From NCBI GenBank assembly GCA_009885665.1, contig VFKI01000156.1, forward strand, positions 1-18,081: a stretch of 18,081 nt of DNA. The letters run 5' to 3'. A program made the translations under genes and the position numbers. The notes below the pieces were generated by a model that searched no databases, had not been told where the DNA came from, and saw only the letters and a list, made by a program, of their open reading frames with translations. This document shows, one piece after another, positions 6,035-14,221 of the stretch; the stretch's first letter is position 1, and every line of letters starts with the position of its first letter. Source of the stretch: Gammaproteobacteria bacterium (GTDB taxonomy: Bacteria; Pseudomonadota; Gammaproteobacteria; DSM-16500).

Positions 6035-7525
6035 TTACTCCGCAAAATAATGCCGCATCATTTCTGCCACGCCATGCAAAGGTTGCAAGGTCGCAAAACC
6101 AAGCCATAATTTTAATTGTAGTAACGCTTGCTCGATGAACATATGATAACCTGGAATACACACGCACTGCGCGGCATATGCTTGCTGCAATACAAAGGTA
6201 TCGCGCGGCACATAAACAATATCCATCACAACGGCGCCCGGCGAAAAAACACAGCCGGCTAATGCCGTCTGCGCATGCAACGGTAACGTATTTATCAAAA
6301 ATGAAAACGATAAATTGCCTTGCTTTATCAAGTCAATATCACCCGCTTCACACCCCAATTCGCTGGCGACTTGTAATACCTTGGCAAGATTACGATGCAA
6401 CAGCGTAACACGCAAACCACGCTCAAGTGCGCTATGCGTAATCGCGCGCGCCGCTCCACCACAGCCGATAATAACCAAATGCTTATTCTCTAACGCTGAA
6501 AAATGCGCATCGCCCAACAAAGCGTGTAACGCGCCAGGCCCATCGGTGTTATAGCCCAGCCATTTTTTTTCACGCATCACTACCGTATTCACGGCGCCCA
6601 TCGCGCGCGCGTAAGGTCCCACTTCATCCACAATCGGCATAATGGCTTGCTTGTGCGGCATCGTCACACTAAATCCCGCAAACGGCAAAACACGACAGTG
6701 CGTCAAAACATGCGGTAATTCACTGGCAGGCACTGGCAATTTGATGTAAATAGCGTTGCATGCCAACATACAAAAAGCTTGATTATGTAAGATATGACCG
6801 ACGCTGTGCGCAACCGGATCACCTAACAGCGCATAAATGACCGATTGCGTATTCAAGCGTTTCACTTGATAAGTGTTAACCAATTCTGCCAAGGTTAACT
6901 GCCCCGGCGCCACCGCGTCTGCTTCATGCACACTGGCATAGGTGAATTGATTACCCAGTACCGGCGATAAAATTCGACTGCTCTCGCCCAGCGCACCCAT
7001 ACTTATACCCGTCAACGCCACACTGTCACGCATATGCCGCACAAAACGCATTAAACGCAAAGCATCAATAATGGAATTTGCTTGACACGCAATTTTATAT
7101 TGTGAAAAACCCGCTTGTTGCATTTCTTCTAAAAATGCAGCTAAATTTTCGGGCGTGCCGGCAAAATCGTGACGCGAAGCAATCAATTGAATATCCGGAA
7201 ACTTATGATGAATATGGTCGACAAAATTAGGTTCAATATCATATTCAATATCAAAATAATCGGGTTTTAATTCACATAAATGTTCAATATCACGTAAGCG
7301 ATGTTTTTCAGCGTGGCGATAAAATCCCCCTTGCGCTTTTTTCCGTAACGTAAATATCACGGCGCCATGACAGGCTTCTCGCAGCACACGGATTTCATGA
7401 ATATTAATCTCCGACAAGAAATCAAGACGTAACTCAAACCCATCGGCTAATTGACCGGCATCGGCAATTTTTATTTTTGCGTTATGGATATCTGTAACTG
7501 GAATTACCGCCATGAGCTTGGACAT
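6035..7525 (-). CDS. aroDE: Bifunctional 3-dehydroquinate dehydratase (type I) / shikimate dehydrogenase
   Basis: This 496-residue fusion carries steps three and four of the shikimate pathway. The AroD part (about 1-220) shows ELRLDF, SRHDF with the catalytic His H119, YKIAC with the Schiff-base Lys K144, SMGALGESSR and FTYASVHEADAVAPGQ. The AroE part (about 228-496) shows GDPVAHS, TMPHK with K292, GAVNT, GYNTDGPGA with D328, the NADP-binding GCGGAARA, and a C-terminal GYHMFIEQA. Two positions are unusual: Gln65 where type I enzymes have Glu (E86 in E. coli AroD) and Gly243 where AroE has the second shikimate-binding Ser. I chose ATG 7525 because AGGGG lies 7 nt upstream; an in-frame GTG at 7573 has no such support. 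AroD-AroE fusions are known from plants and Chlamydiae. Confidence 0.93.
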   Translation of the reverse strand: MSKLMAVIPVTDIHNAKIKIADAGQLADGFELRLDFLSEINIHEIRVLREACHGAVIFTLRKKAQGGFYRHAEKHRLRDIEHLCELKPDYFDIEYDIEPNFVDHIHHKFPDIQLIASRHDFAGTPENLAAFLEEMQQAGFSQYKIACQANSIIDALRLMRFVRHMRDSVALTGISMGALGESSRILSPVLGNQFTYASVHEADAVAPGQLTLAELVNTYQVKRLNTQSVIYALLGDPVAHSVGHILHNQAFCMLACNAIYIKLPVPASELPHVLTHCRVLPFAGFSVTMPHKQAIMPIVDEVGPYARAMGAVNTVVMREKKWLGYNTDGPGALHALLGDAHFSALENKHLVIIGCGGAARAITHSALERGLRVTLLHRNLAKVLQVASELGCEAGDIDLIKQGNLSFSFLINTLPLHAQTALAGCVFSPGAVVMDIVYVPRDTFVLQQAYAAQCVCIPGYHMFIEQALLQLKLWLGFATLQPLHGVAEMMRHYFAE

Positions 7526-7668
7526 GAGATTACCCCTAAACGGCAGGCAAGCGCCACAACCGACATTCCGCACCTTTGTCTTTTTCGATAACTCTTCGTT
7601 AAAAATGTGTTTTCAATACTCATTTACTTGCGTGTAAACTGCGCTTTAAAACCCATTTTTTCCTCGAT
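7526..7668 (-). other. aroDE upstream region with two tiny reading frames
   Basis: This gap separates the MFS stop from aroDE on the minus strand. Nothing is firmly identifiable. A ten-codon frame at 7656-7624 (MGFKAQFTRK) follows a good Shine-Dalgarno sequence GAGG. Its TAA directly abuts an ATG that opens a 39-codon frame (7623-7504) overlapping the aroDE start. They could be leader peptides or chance. No convincing promoter or terminator was found. Confidence 0.25.
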
Positions 7669-8883
7669 TTATACAAAAAATACTTCGGTGCGGAATGCCG
7701 GCCGCAACCATAAAAAATACAGTAAAAATGCAATTATCGCGGCAAGTGACATAACGCCCGTCATCGCTAACGCTGACGTGCCATTATACCACCACGCCAC
7801 CGCAACACCCGAAATCGCCCCGCCAATCATGCGTAACGATCCTATCACCGCCGATGCCACACCTGCAATTTCCGGCACGTGATTAACAGCAGCGTATGTT
7901 GCATTAGGGACAATTAAACCATAGCAAGACGTGTTCAGCACGAGCAAAGGCAACAACACTATTAAACGCGGCACACCCGCCCACGTGATGATGACCAGTA
8001 AAATCGTGGCAATCAGCGCAACGCTTAAACCCGTTTGCAATAAAAAATGATGCGACACACCCCGCGCGTTGAGCTGGCCATTCACAAAAGAACCTAGCAT
8101 AAGGCCGCATGCTGTTGCTGCAAATGTCGCTGCATAAGCAAACAGGGAAAGATGCAAGATATCCAACATAACATAAGACGAGCCGGTCACATAGGCAAAC
8201 AAATTCCCAAAAGCACACGTCATCACCAAGCCAAAACCAAGACAACGCGGATCAGTCAAAATGCGTCGATAACTCGTCATAATTTGACGCGGGTGAAATC
8301 TCACCTGGTGCATGGGCGACAATGTTTCTGTTACGCCCAGCCAAATAAATATGACCAACACGCTGCCTGCGATGGCTAACATAGCGTAGATCGCGCGCCA
8401 ACTGGCAAAATACAATATGGCACCCCCCAACGCAGGGGCAATTGCCGGCGACACCGCCATCACTGTGCTAACATACGAAAGACGGGCGCGCATTTCACTG
8501 CCTTCAAATAAATCACGTACCATCGCCAACGTTGTGACCACACCGGCTGCCGCACCTGCACCTTGCAAAAAGCGCCATGCGATCAATGCCGTAATTGAAC
8601 TGGCTTGCGCGCAAGCCAAACCACTAATGGAAAAAATAATAGCACCGATCAATAATACCGGTTTACGCCCATAACTATCCGCTAAGGGCCCATACAATAA
8701 TTGCAGCAGCGCAAATCCTGCCAAATAAAACGTCAAGGTATACGCTGCCGCTGCCGGCGTCGTATGCAACGACAAGGCCAATTTTGATAAAGCGGGTAAG
8801 CCAATATCAATTGACAGCGGCGTCAAGGAGGATAATGCGCCCAACAATAAAGTGAAACCGATCGATTGCGGGCGCATGCGCAT
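7669..8883 (-). CDS. MFS transporter, Bcr/CflA drug-resistance type
   Basis: The 404-residue protein is mostly hydrophobic and consistent with twelve transmembrane helices of a proton-coupled drug:H+ antiporter. Near the N terminus, LTPLSIDIGLPAL is the family's first-helix signature. GPLADSYGRKPVLLIG at about 65-80 is MFS motif A in the loop between helices 2 and 3, and WRFLQGAGAAAG at 103-114 corresponds to the helix 4 motif. The substrate cannot be deduced; drugs, amino acids or nucleosides are all possible. The ATG overlaps the glyA stop by one base (TGATG), so translation is probably coupled to glyA. A second in-frame ATG two codons later could also serve. Confidence 0.9.
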   Translation of the reverse strand: MRMRPQSIGFTLLLGALSSLTPLSIDIGLPALSKLALSLHTTPAAAAYTLTFYLAGFALLQLLYGPLADSYGRKPVLLIGAIIFSISGLACAQASSITALIAWRFLQGAGAAAGVVTTLAMVRDLFEGSEMRARLSYVSTVMAVSPAIAPALGGAILYFASWRAIYAMLAIAGSVLVIFIWLGVTETLSPMHQVRFHPRQIMTSYRRILTDPRCLGFGLVMTCAFGNLFAYVTGSSYVMLDILHLSLFAYAATFAATACGLMLGSFVNGQLNARGVSHHFLLQTGLSVALIATILLVIITWAGVPRLIVLLPLLVLNTSCYGLIVPNATYAAVNHVPEIAGVASAVIGSLRMIGGAISGVAVAWWYNGTSALAMTGVMSLAAIIAFLLYFLWLRPAFRTEVFFV

Positions 8884-10148
8884 CAGCAGATAACCTTATT
8901 CATTTGATACACCGGGAAACGCTGACAAAGCGCGCGTACATTTTCCCTGACTTTTTCAAGGGTTTTTTCATTGTGGATATCGGCAAGAATATCACACATC
9001 CAATGCGTCAATTGTTCGCATTCCGTTTCTTTAAAACCGCGCGTGGTCACTGCGGGCGTACCAACACGTAAACCACTGGTCACAAAAGGACTTTGCGGAT
9101 CGTTAGGCACGGTATTTTTATTCACAGTAATACATGCTTTGCCCAACGCGGCTTCCGCATCTTTTCCCGTCACATTTTTATCGATTAAATCAATCAACAT
9201 TAAATGATTATCCGTGCCGCCACTGACGACGTTAAAACCACGTGCTAATAATATTGTTGCCATACGCTTGGCATTTTCAACAATTTGCTGTTGATAGCGT
9301 GTAAAGCCCGGTTGCAACGCTTCCTTAAAAGCAACTGCTTTTGCCGCAATAACATGCATCAAGGGGCCACCTTGCCCCCCTGGAAAAACTGCCGAATTTA
9401 ATTTTTTTTCAAGTTCCGGATTGGCTTTTGCCAGTATCATGCCACCACGTGGTCCGCGCAAGGTTTTATGTGTCGTCGTCGTCGTGACATCCGCAATTTG
9501 CACAGGTGAAGGATAAATACCGGCTGCCACAAGACCTGCGACATGCGCCATATCCGCCAATAAATACGCGCCGACGCTATCGGCAATTTCACGCAAACGT
9601 TGCCAATCGACAATACGTGAATACGCTGAAAACCCTGACACGATTAATTTAGGTTGCTGTTCTTTTGCTAAACGCGCGACTTCCGCATAATCAATATAGC
9701 CATTCGCATCTAAACCATATGAAAAGAATTTATAAAGTTTTCCCGAAAAATTGACCGATGAACCATGCGTCAAATGTCCACCATGCGCTAAACTCATGCC
9801 CAACACCACATCACCCGGCTTAATCAATGCCATATAAGCCGCTTCATTTGCCTGAGAACCGGAATGCGGCTGCACATTTGCATAGGCTGCGCCAAATAAT
9901 TGTTTGGCGCGCTCTATTGCTAATTTTTCAGCAATATCCACAAATTCGCAGCCGCCATAATAACGCTTACCCGGATAGCCTTCGGCATATTTATTGGTGA
10001 GCACCGAACCCTGCGCTTCAAGCACCGCCTGGCTCACGTAGTTTTCTGAGGCAATTAATTCAATATGTGCTTCCTGACGATTTTGTTCTGCTGTAATGCA
10101 TTGCCAAATGTCAGCATCGATTTCACGTAATGGGGCGTGGGATAACAT
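8883..10148 (-). CDS. glyA: Serine hydroxymethyltransferase
   Basis: This PLP enzyme converts serine and tetrahydrofolate to glycine and 5,10-methylene-THF. The 421-residue length is normal. Family landmarks are LIASENYVSQAV, YAEGYPGKRYYGG, HSGSQAN, AHGGHLTHGSSVNFSG, the cofactor-site LADMAHVAGL (D199, H202), TTTTTHKTLRGPRGG with the PLP lysine K228, and VFPGGQGGP. GAGGA is spaced about 8 nt before the ATG. It begins 14 nt after purE, in the purine operon. The likely rationale is supply of glycine for PurD and one-carbon units for PurN and PurH. It ends with a one-base overlap with the MFS gene. Confidence 0.97.
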   Translation of the reverse strand: MLSHAPLREIDADIWQCITAEQNRQEAHIELIASENYVSQAVLEAQGSVLTNKYAEGYPGKRYYGGCEFVDIAEKLAIERAKQLFGAAYANVQPHSGSQANEAAYMALIKPGDVVLGMSLAHGGHLTHGSSVNFSGKLYKFFSYGLDANGYIDYAEVARLAKEQQPKLIVSGFSAYSRIVDWQRLREIADSVGAYLLADMAHVAGLVAAGIYPSPVQIADVTTTTTHKTLRGPRGGMILAKANPELEKKLNSAVFPGGQGGPLMHVIAAKAVAFKEALQPGFTRYQQQIVENAKRMATILLARGFNVVSGGTDNHLMLIDLIDKNVTGKDAEAALGKACITVNKNTVPNDPQSPFVTSGLRVGTPAVTTRGFKETECEQLTHWMCDILADIHNEKTLEKVRENVRALCQRFPVYQMNKVIC

Positions 10149-10162
10149 AAGATAATTCCTCT

Positions 10163-10648
10163 TTAAGCTATTCTAGGGTCGCTTTGTGCGGTTAATTTAT
10201 CAACTTGACGTTGGCGATACTGTTTTATCGCCGTCGCATAACGCGGCTCAGTGATGGCAAATAGACTCGCAGCAAATAAAGCCGCATTGATCGCGCCAGG
10301 CTTACCAATGGCCATCGTCGCAACCGGCACACCGCCTGGCATTTGGACGATAGATAATAAAGAATCCAAGCCATCTAAGACCGGCAATTGAATCGGCACA
10401 CCAATCACTGGCAAAATCGTTTGTGCCGCAATAACACCCGGTAAATGCGCCGCACCACCCGCGCCAGCAATAAATACTTGCGTGCCATTTTTTTCAGCAC
10501 TGTGAATATAATCCGTCAACGCCACCGGCATACGATGCGCAGACAACACGCGCGCCTCATTGCGAATCCCTAATTCATCTAGCAAATTTGCCGCATGTTC
10601 CATGATAGGCCAATCGGACTTGGAACCCATGAGAATACTGACAATCAT
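10163..10648 (-). CDS. purE: N5-carboxyaminoimidazole ribonucleotide mutase
   Basis: Class I PurE converts N5-CAIR to CAIR in purine synthesis. Visible motifs are MGSKSDW (residues 7-13), LSAHRMP with H38, and AGAGGAAHLPG at 61-71, which together form the nucleotide-binding active site. The length of 161 residues is standard. Class I enzymes normally need PurK to make N5-CAIR; purK is not in the window. The start has AGGAG 6 nt upstream, just after the truncated repeat copy C. glyA follows after 14 nt. Confidence 0.96.
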   Translation of the reverse strand: MIVSILMGSKSDWPIMEHAANLLDELGIRNEARVLSAHRMPVALTDYIHSAEKNGTQVFIAGAGGAAHLPGVIAAQTILPVIGVPIQLPVLDGLDSLLSIVQMPGGVPVATMAIGKPGAINAALFAASLFAITEPRYATAIKQYRQRQVDKLTAQSDPRIA

Positions 10649-10665
10649 TTTATGCTCCTATATAA

Positions 10666-10730
10666 GTATCTATTACAAAAGATAGGGTAGAAGAACTGAA
10701 GTGCGCAGCACACTGCATTGACGCGCGTCA
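10666..10730 (+). repeat. Dispersed intergenic repeat, truncated copy C
   Basis: These 65 bases match the first 64-65 bases of copies A and B with a few changes: one substitution at GAGG/GAAG, a small indel and substitutions near GAGCAC, and one change in the second palindrome. The plus-strand orientation is kept, opposite to the surrounding pur genes. The GC-rich hairpin half is absent. The palindrome is perfect here: TGACGCGCGTCA at 10719-10730. The element fills most of the 84-nt gap between the purH stop and the purE start. Confidence 0.85.
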
Positions 10731-10732
10731 GA

Positions 10733-12253
10733 TTAATGCTTAAAACACCGCACCCCAGTAAACACCATAGCGATACCTAAAGCATTACACGCATCGATCA
10801 CTTCATTATCACGCACCGAACCGCCCGGCTGAATGATGGCGCGTACGCCCGTCCCTTGCAAATGATCAATACTATCACGAAATGGGAAAAACGCATCCGA
10901 CGCCAACACGCAATTTTGCAATGATTTACCTGCTTTACGCATTGCTAAATCCACCGCATCAACACGCGACACTTGACCGCCACCAATGCCAACTGTCATA
11001 AAATCTTTTGCTAATACAATCGCATTCGATTTCACGTGCTTTACCACTTGCCATGCAAATTGTAAGCTCGTCAACATCGCTGCATCAGGCAACACTTGTG
11101 TGACCACCGATAATTGATCCGCACTTGGCACCCGCGTATCCACCATTTGTTGCAATACGCCACCGCTAATAAATTTCATTTCGAGCGGCGCGCGCGCCCC
11201 AGAAAAATCTACGACTAATACACGTAAATTTGTTTTACGCGCCAAAAGTGTCAACGCATCCGGCGAAAAATCTGGCGCTAGCAATACTTCCATAAAAATA
11301 TCACTTAATGCTGCAGCCACTTCCGCCGTACACGTGCGGTTCAACGCCACAATGCCACCAAACGCTGATAATTTATCCGCAGCAAGCGCGCGCTGAAACG
11401 CCGTAGCAATATCGTCACCGATTGCCACGCCACAGGGTGTCGCATGCTTAACGATGACACAGGCCGGCTGCGCAAATTCACGTACACATTGAAAAGCGGC
11501 ATCACTATCCGCAATATTGTTATAGGATAAGGGTTTGCCCTGCAATTGTTGCGCCGTCAAAATACTCGATTGCCCCGGAAACTGCCACGCTGAGGCTGCT
11601 TGATGCGGATTTTCACCATAACGTAAATCCATGCTTTTTTGCATGGCAATCGTTGTTTCTGATGCTTCTGTAAGATAAGCACTGATATGCGCGTCATAGC
11701 CTGCGGTATGCGTAAAGGCTGCGCCCGCCAAACGACGGCGCGTCGCATAGGACAAACTGTGTCGCTGCTGTAATTCAGATAATACGCCCGCATATTCTGC
11801 GGGATCAACAATCACCCCAACCCAACCCATATTTTTTGCCGCCGAGCGAATCATCGTCGGCCCGCCAATATCAATGTTTTCTATCGCCTCATCAAAACAC
11901 ACAGCGGGTTTAGCAATCGTCGCTGCAAAAGGATATAAGTTAACCACCACCAAATCAATCCACGGAATTTCTTGCGCAATCGCTACACCCGCATGCACAT
12001 CACGCAATCCCAAAATACCCCCATGAATTTTAGGGTGTAACGTTTTCACGCGACCATCCATAATTTCTGGAAATTGCGTTAGGCTCGAAACATCTGTTAC
12101 GGGTAAACCCGCATCACGTAAAAATTTAGCCGTGCCGCCCGTCGAAATTATTTCTATATTCAATCCATGCAAACCACGCGCAAATTCAGCCAATCCGGTT
12201 TTGTCTGATACGGAAATCAACGCACGCTTTATTGCGACTGCTTGTTCATTCAT
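10733..12253 (-). CDS. purH: Bifunctional AICAR formyltransferase / IMP cyclohydrolase
   Basis: PurH catalyses the last two steps to IMP. The N-terminal cyclohydrolase domain begins RALISVSDKTGL and has STGGTAKFLRDAG, PEIMDGRVKTLHPKIHGG and DIGGPTMIRSAAKN. The C-terminal AICAR transformylase domain has MDLRYGENPHQAA, the KHATPCGVA motif with the catalytic Lys-His pair, AFGGIVALN, and SDAFFPFRDSID near the end. At 506 residues it is slightly shorter than E. coli PurH (529), with normal ends (CFKH). AGGA lies about 8 nt before the ATG. It starts 10 nt after purN and is followed by repeat copy C and purE. Confidence 0.97.
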   Translation of the reverse strand: MNEQAVAIKRALISVSDKTGLAEFARGLHGLNIEIISTGGTAKFLRDAGLPVTDVSSLTQFPEIMDGRVKTLHPKIHGGILGLRDVHAGVAIAQEIPWIDLVVVNLYPFAATIAKPAVCFDEAIENIDIGGPTMIRSAAKNMGWVGVIVDPAEYAGVLSELQQRHSLSYATRRRLAGAAFTHTAGYDAHISAYLTEASETTIAMQKSMDLRYGENPHQAASAWQFPGQSSILTAQQLQGKPLSYNNIADSDAAFQCVREFAQPACVIVKHATPCGVAIGDDIATAFQRALAADKLSAFGGIVALNRTCTAEVAAALSDIFMEVLLAPDFSPDALTLLARKTNLRVLVVDFSGARAPLEMKFISGGVLQQMVDTRVPSADQLSVVTQVLPDAAMLTSLQFAWQVVKHVKSNAIVLAKDFMTVGIGGGQVSRVDAVDLAMRKAGKSLQNCVLASDAFFPFRDSIDHLQGTGVRAIIQPGGSVRDNEVIDACNALGIAMVFTGVRCFKH

Positions 12254-12263
12254 GTGTTTTTTC

Positions 12264-12890
12264 CTAATATAAATTAGAATAGCCTAGTGAAATATCATTA
12301 TTGGCTCCGCCAATTTTAGGGTATTTTCCGAGTATTCTAATTGCTTCAAGTAACGCGGGCCCTTCCAAAGCTTGTACGCGTGCTGTTAATTTTTCCACCG
12401 TGTCATCTGCCTGTACCACACATTTTTTTTGTACCACAACCGGGCCTGCATCCAGCGCTGCTGTCACGATATGCACGGAACAACCCGTTTCCTGCTTACC
12501 CGCCGCCAACACAGCGCGATGTACATCTGCATTCATACCGCCGGCAAATTCAGGTAATAATGAAGGATGCACATTCAAAATACGATCACGAAATGCTGCA
12601 ACAAAATCAGCCGATAAAATACGCATATAGCCAATCAACAATACAATATCGACATCATATTCCTGCAAACACGTCTGTAGCTTTGCATCAAAATCAGCTC
12701 GCTTTAATCCGGCGGGATCAATAAAAACAGTCGGAATATTTGCGGCACGCGCTTTAACTAAAATCCCCGCATCTTGTTGATTACTGATAACCACCACAAC
12801 TTCAGCTGCGATTTGCTTCATCTGACATGCATGCAACACTGGCACAAAACTCGTACCACGCGTCGAACCCAACACAGCTAAGCGCATCAT
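12264..12890 (-). CDS. purN: Phosphoribosylglycinamide formyltransferase
   Basis: PurN transfers the formyl group of 10-formyl-THF to GAR. The catalytic triad positions are visible: ILNVHPSLLP with N106 and H108, and ALDAGPVVVQ with D147. The N-terminal phosphate loop reads LGSTRGTS instead of the more common SGxGSN, so this is a divergent branch of the family. The first ATG overlaps the purD stop (ATGA), and a second ATG directly follows, so either can start and coupling to purD is likely. The last ten residues (DISLGYSNLY) are encoded by a 26-bp repeat also found upstream of purQ. Length 208 aa is normal. Confidence 0.94.
   Translation of the reverse strand: MMRLAVLGSTRGTSFVPVLHACQMKQIAAEVVVVISNQQDAGILVKARAANIPTVFIDPAGLKRADFDAKLQTCLQEYDVDIVLLIGYMRILSADFVAAFRDRILNVHPSLLPEFAGGMNADVHRAVLAAGKQETGCSVHIVTAALDAGPVVVQKKCVVQADDTVEKLTARVQALEGPALLEAIRILGKYPKIGGANNDISLGYSNLY
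12271..12296. repeat. 26-bp repeat at the purN 3' end
   Basis: The plus-strand sequence begins AAATTAGAATAGCCTAGTGA and matches 17971-17996 at 22 of 26 positions; all four differences are transitions. Here it is in frame and encodes the end of PurN. Both copies lie a short distance upstream of a minus-strand pur gene start, purH in this case. Confidence 0.6.
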
Positions 12891-14221
12891 GCTGATAGCT
12901 CGCGCAATTCACGCATATGCCGCACACGTTTTTCAATTAATTGCGCCGTGCCAATATCTTCGCGATGAAATATGTTTCCTTTAATACGACGTACCTCACT
13001 TTCAGCTTGCTGCTCTGCCACCGCCAACGTATCCCCTACCCCCACCACCGCAGCGGCGCGCGAACCCGTAGCATATAATTTATTTTCATGCACATCGATT
13101 GCGGCAAGATATAATTGTTCAGGATGCTGCACCGCGCTAATATCAATTTCACTATTCTTAACGGGTGCATCAGGATACCCTTGCGGCACCACATATTTAC
13201 ACACTGTCGCTTGCTGCAAAAAACGGAGTGGCAATTCAGCCAATTTTCCAGCCACCATCGCCTGACAAATTTCTAAAAAATCCGTTCGCAAAATTGTCAA
13301 TAAATTTAAAGCTTCTGGATCGCCAAAACGCGCATTAAATTCAATGACGCGCACGCCTTGCGCTGTTGCCATAAAGCCACCATATAAAATGCCAATATAG
13401 CTTGCCTGACATTGTTGCTGCAGCGCGCGCAGCACGTGTCGACTGATATCCTGCGCTGCGGTTAAATCTGCTGACTGTAAAAATGGCAAACTATGATCGG
13501 CACAACTAAAACTGCCCATGCCCCCGGTATTGGGTCCCTGATCCCCTACAAACGCGCGCTTGTGATCTTGCACCGGTGGCATAAAAAAAATATCCGTGCC
13601 ATCACAAAACCCTAATAAAGAAAATTCTTCGCCTATACATTTTTCTTCAATTAAAAACGTTTTTTGCGCAGCAACCAATTGTTCACACCAGTGATGCGCC
13701 TCGGTCAAAGAATGCAAATGATCGCCGGCAACCTTAACACCCTTACCACCCGCTAAGCCGTCCACTTTAATGACATACGCATGCTCACCCAGCGTCGCTA
13801 AAAATGCCTGCACGCCAGAAATGTTATCAAAACGTTGATAACGCGGCAATCCGCTAATGGCATGGCGCTGCATTAAATCACGCGCGAAGGCTTTACTGGT
13901 TTCAATTTGCGCCAATATTTTACGCGGCCCAATCACCGCAATGTCTTGCTGCCACAATGCATCTGCCACACCTTTTTCTAATGGCGCTTCAGGCCCAATA
14001 ATCGCTAAATCAATTTGCCAATCGCGCGCACATTGCGTCACCCAGTCTGCATCATTTATATCGCCTTGCGCATACGCATGCGCAGTTGCCATCAAACCCG
14101 CTTGCTGAGTACTGCCTAATACAAAAATATCAGGTGCATGCACAGAACGCTGTAACGCCCGCGCAATAGCGTGTTCGCGCGCACCTGAACCGACTATCAA
14201 TACGCGTTTATATTTAAGCAT
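12887..14221 (-). CDS. purD: Phosphoribosylamine-glycine ligase
   Basis: PurD (GAR synthetase) joins phosphoribosylamine and glycine using ATP. The ATP-grasp enzyme shows VGSGAREHAIARAL at the N terminus, GPEAPLEKGVADAL, KAFARDLM, YVIKVDGLAGGKGVKV, EEKCIGEEFSLLGF, DHKRAFVGDQGPNTGGMGSF and the metal-binding VIEFNARFGDPEA. I chose ATG 14221 (444 residues). AGGGG lies 9 nt upstream, and the family begins shortly before the VLIVGSGGREHA motif; an in-frame start at 14251 adds ten unconserved residues. The start overlaps the 3' end of purF by 8 nt and the stop overlaps purN, so purF-purD-purN form a coupled block. Confidence 0.96.
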   Translation of the reverse strand: MLKYKRVLIVGSGAREHAIARALQRSVHAPDIFVLGSTQQAGLMATAHAYAQGDINDADWVTQCARDWQIDLAIIGPEAPLEKGVADALWQQDIAVIGPRKILAQIETSKAFARDLMQRHAISGLPRYQRFDNISGVQAFLATLGEHAYVIKVDGLAGGKGVKVAGDHLHSLTEAHHWCEQLVAAQKTFLIEEKCIGEEFSLLGFCDGTDIFFMPPVQDHKRAFVGDQGPNTGGMGSFSCADHSLPFLQSADLTAAQDISRHVLRALQQQCQASYIGILYGGFMATAQGVRVIEFNARFGDPEALNLLTILRTDFLEICQAMVAGKLAELPLRFLQQATVCKYVVPQGYPDAPVKNSEIDISAVQHPEQLYLAAIDVHENKLYATGSRAAAVVGVGDTLAVAEQQAESEVRRIKGNIFHREDIGTAQLIEKRVRHMRELRELSA

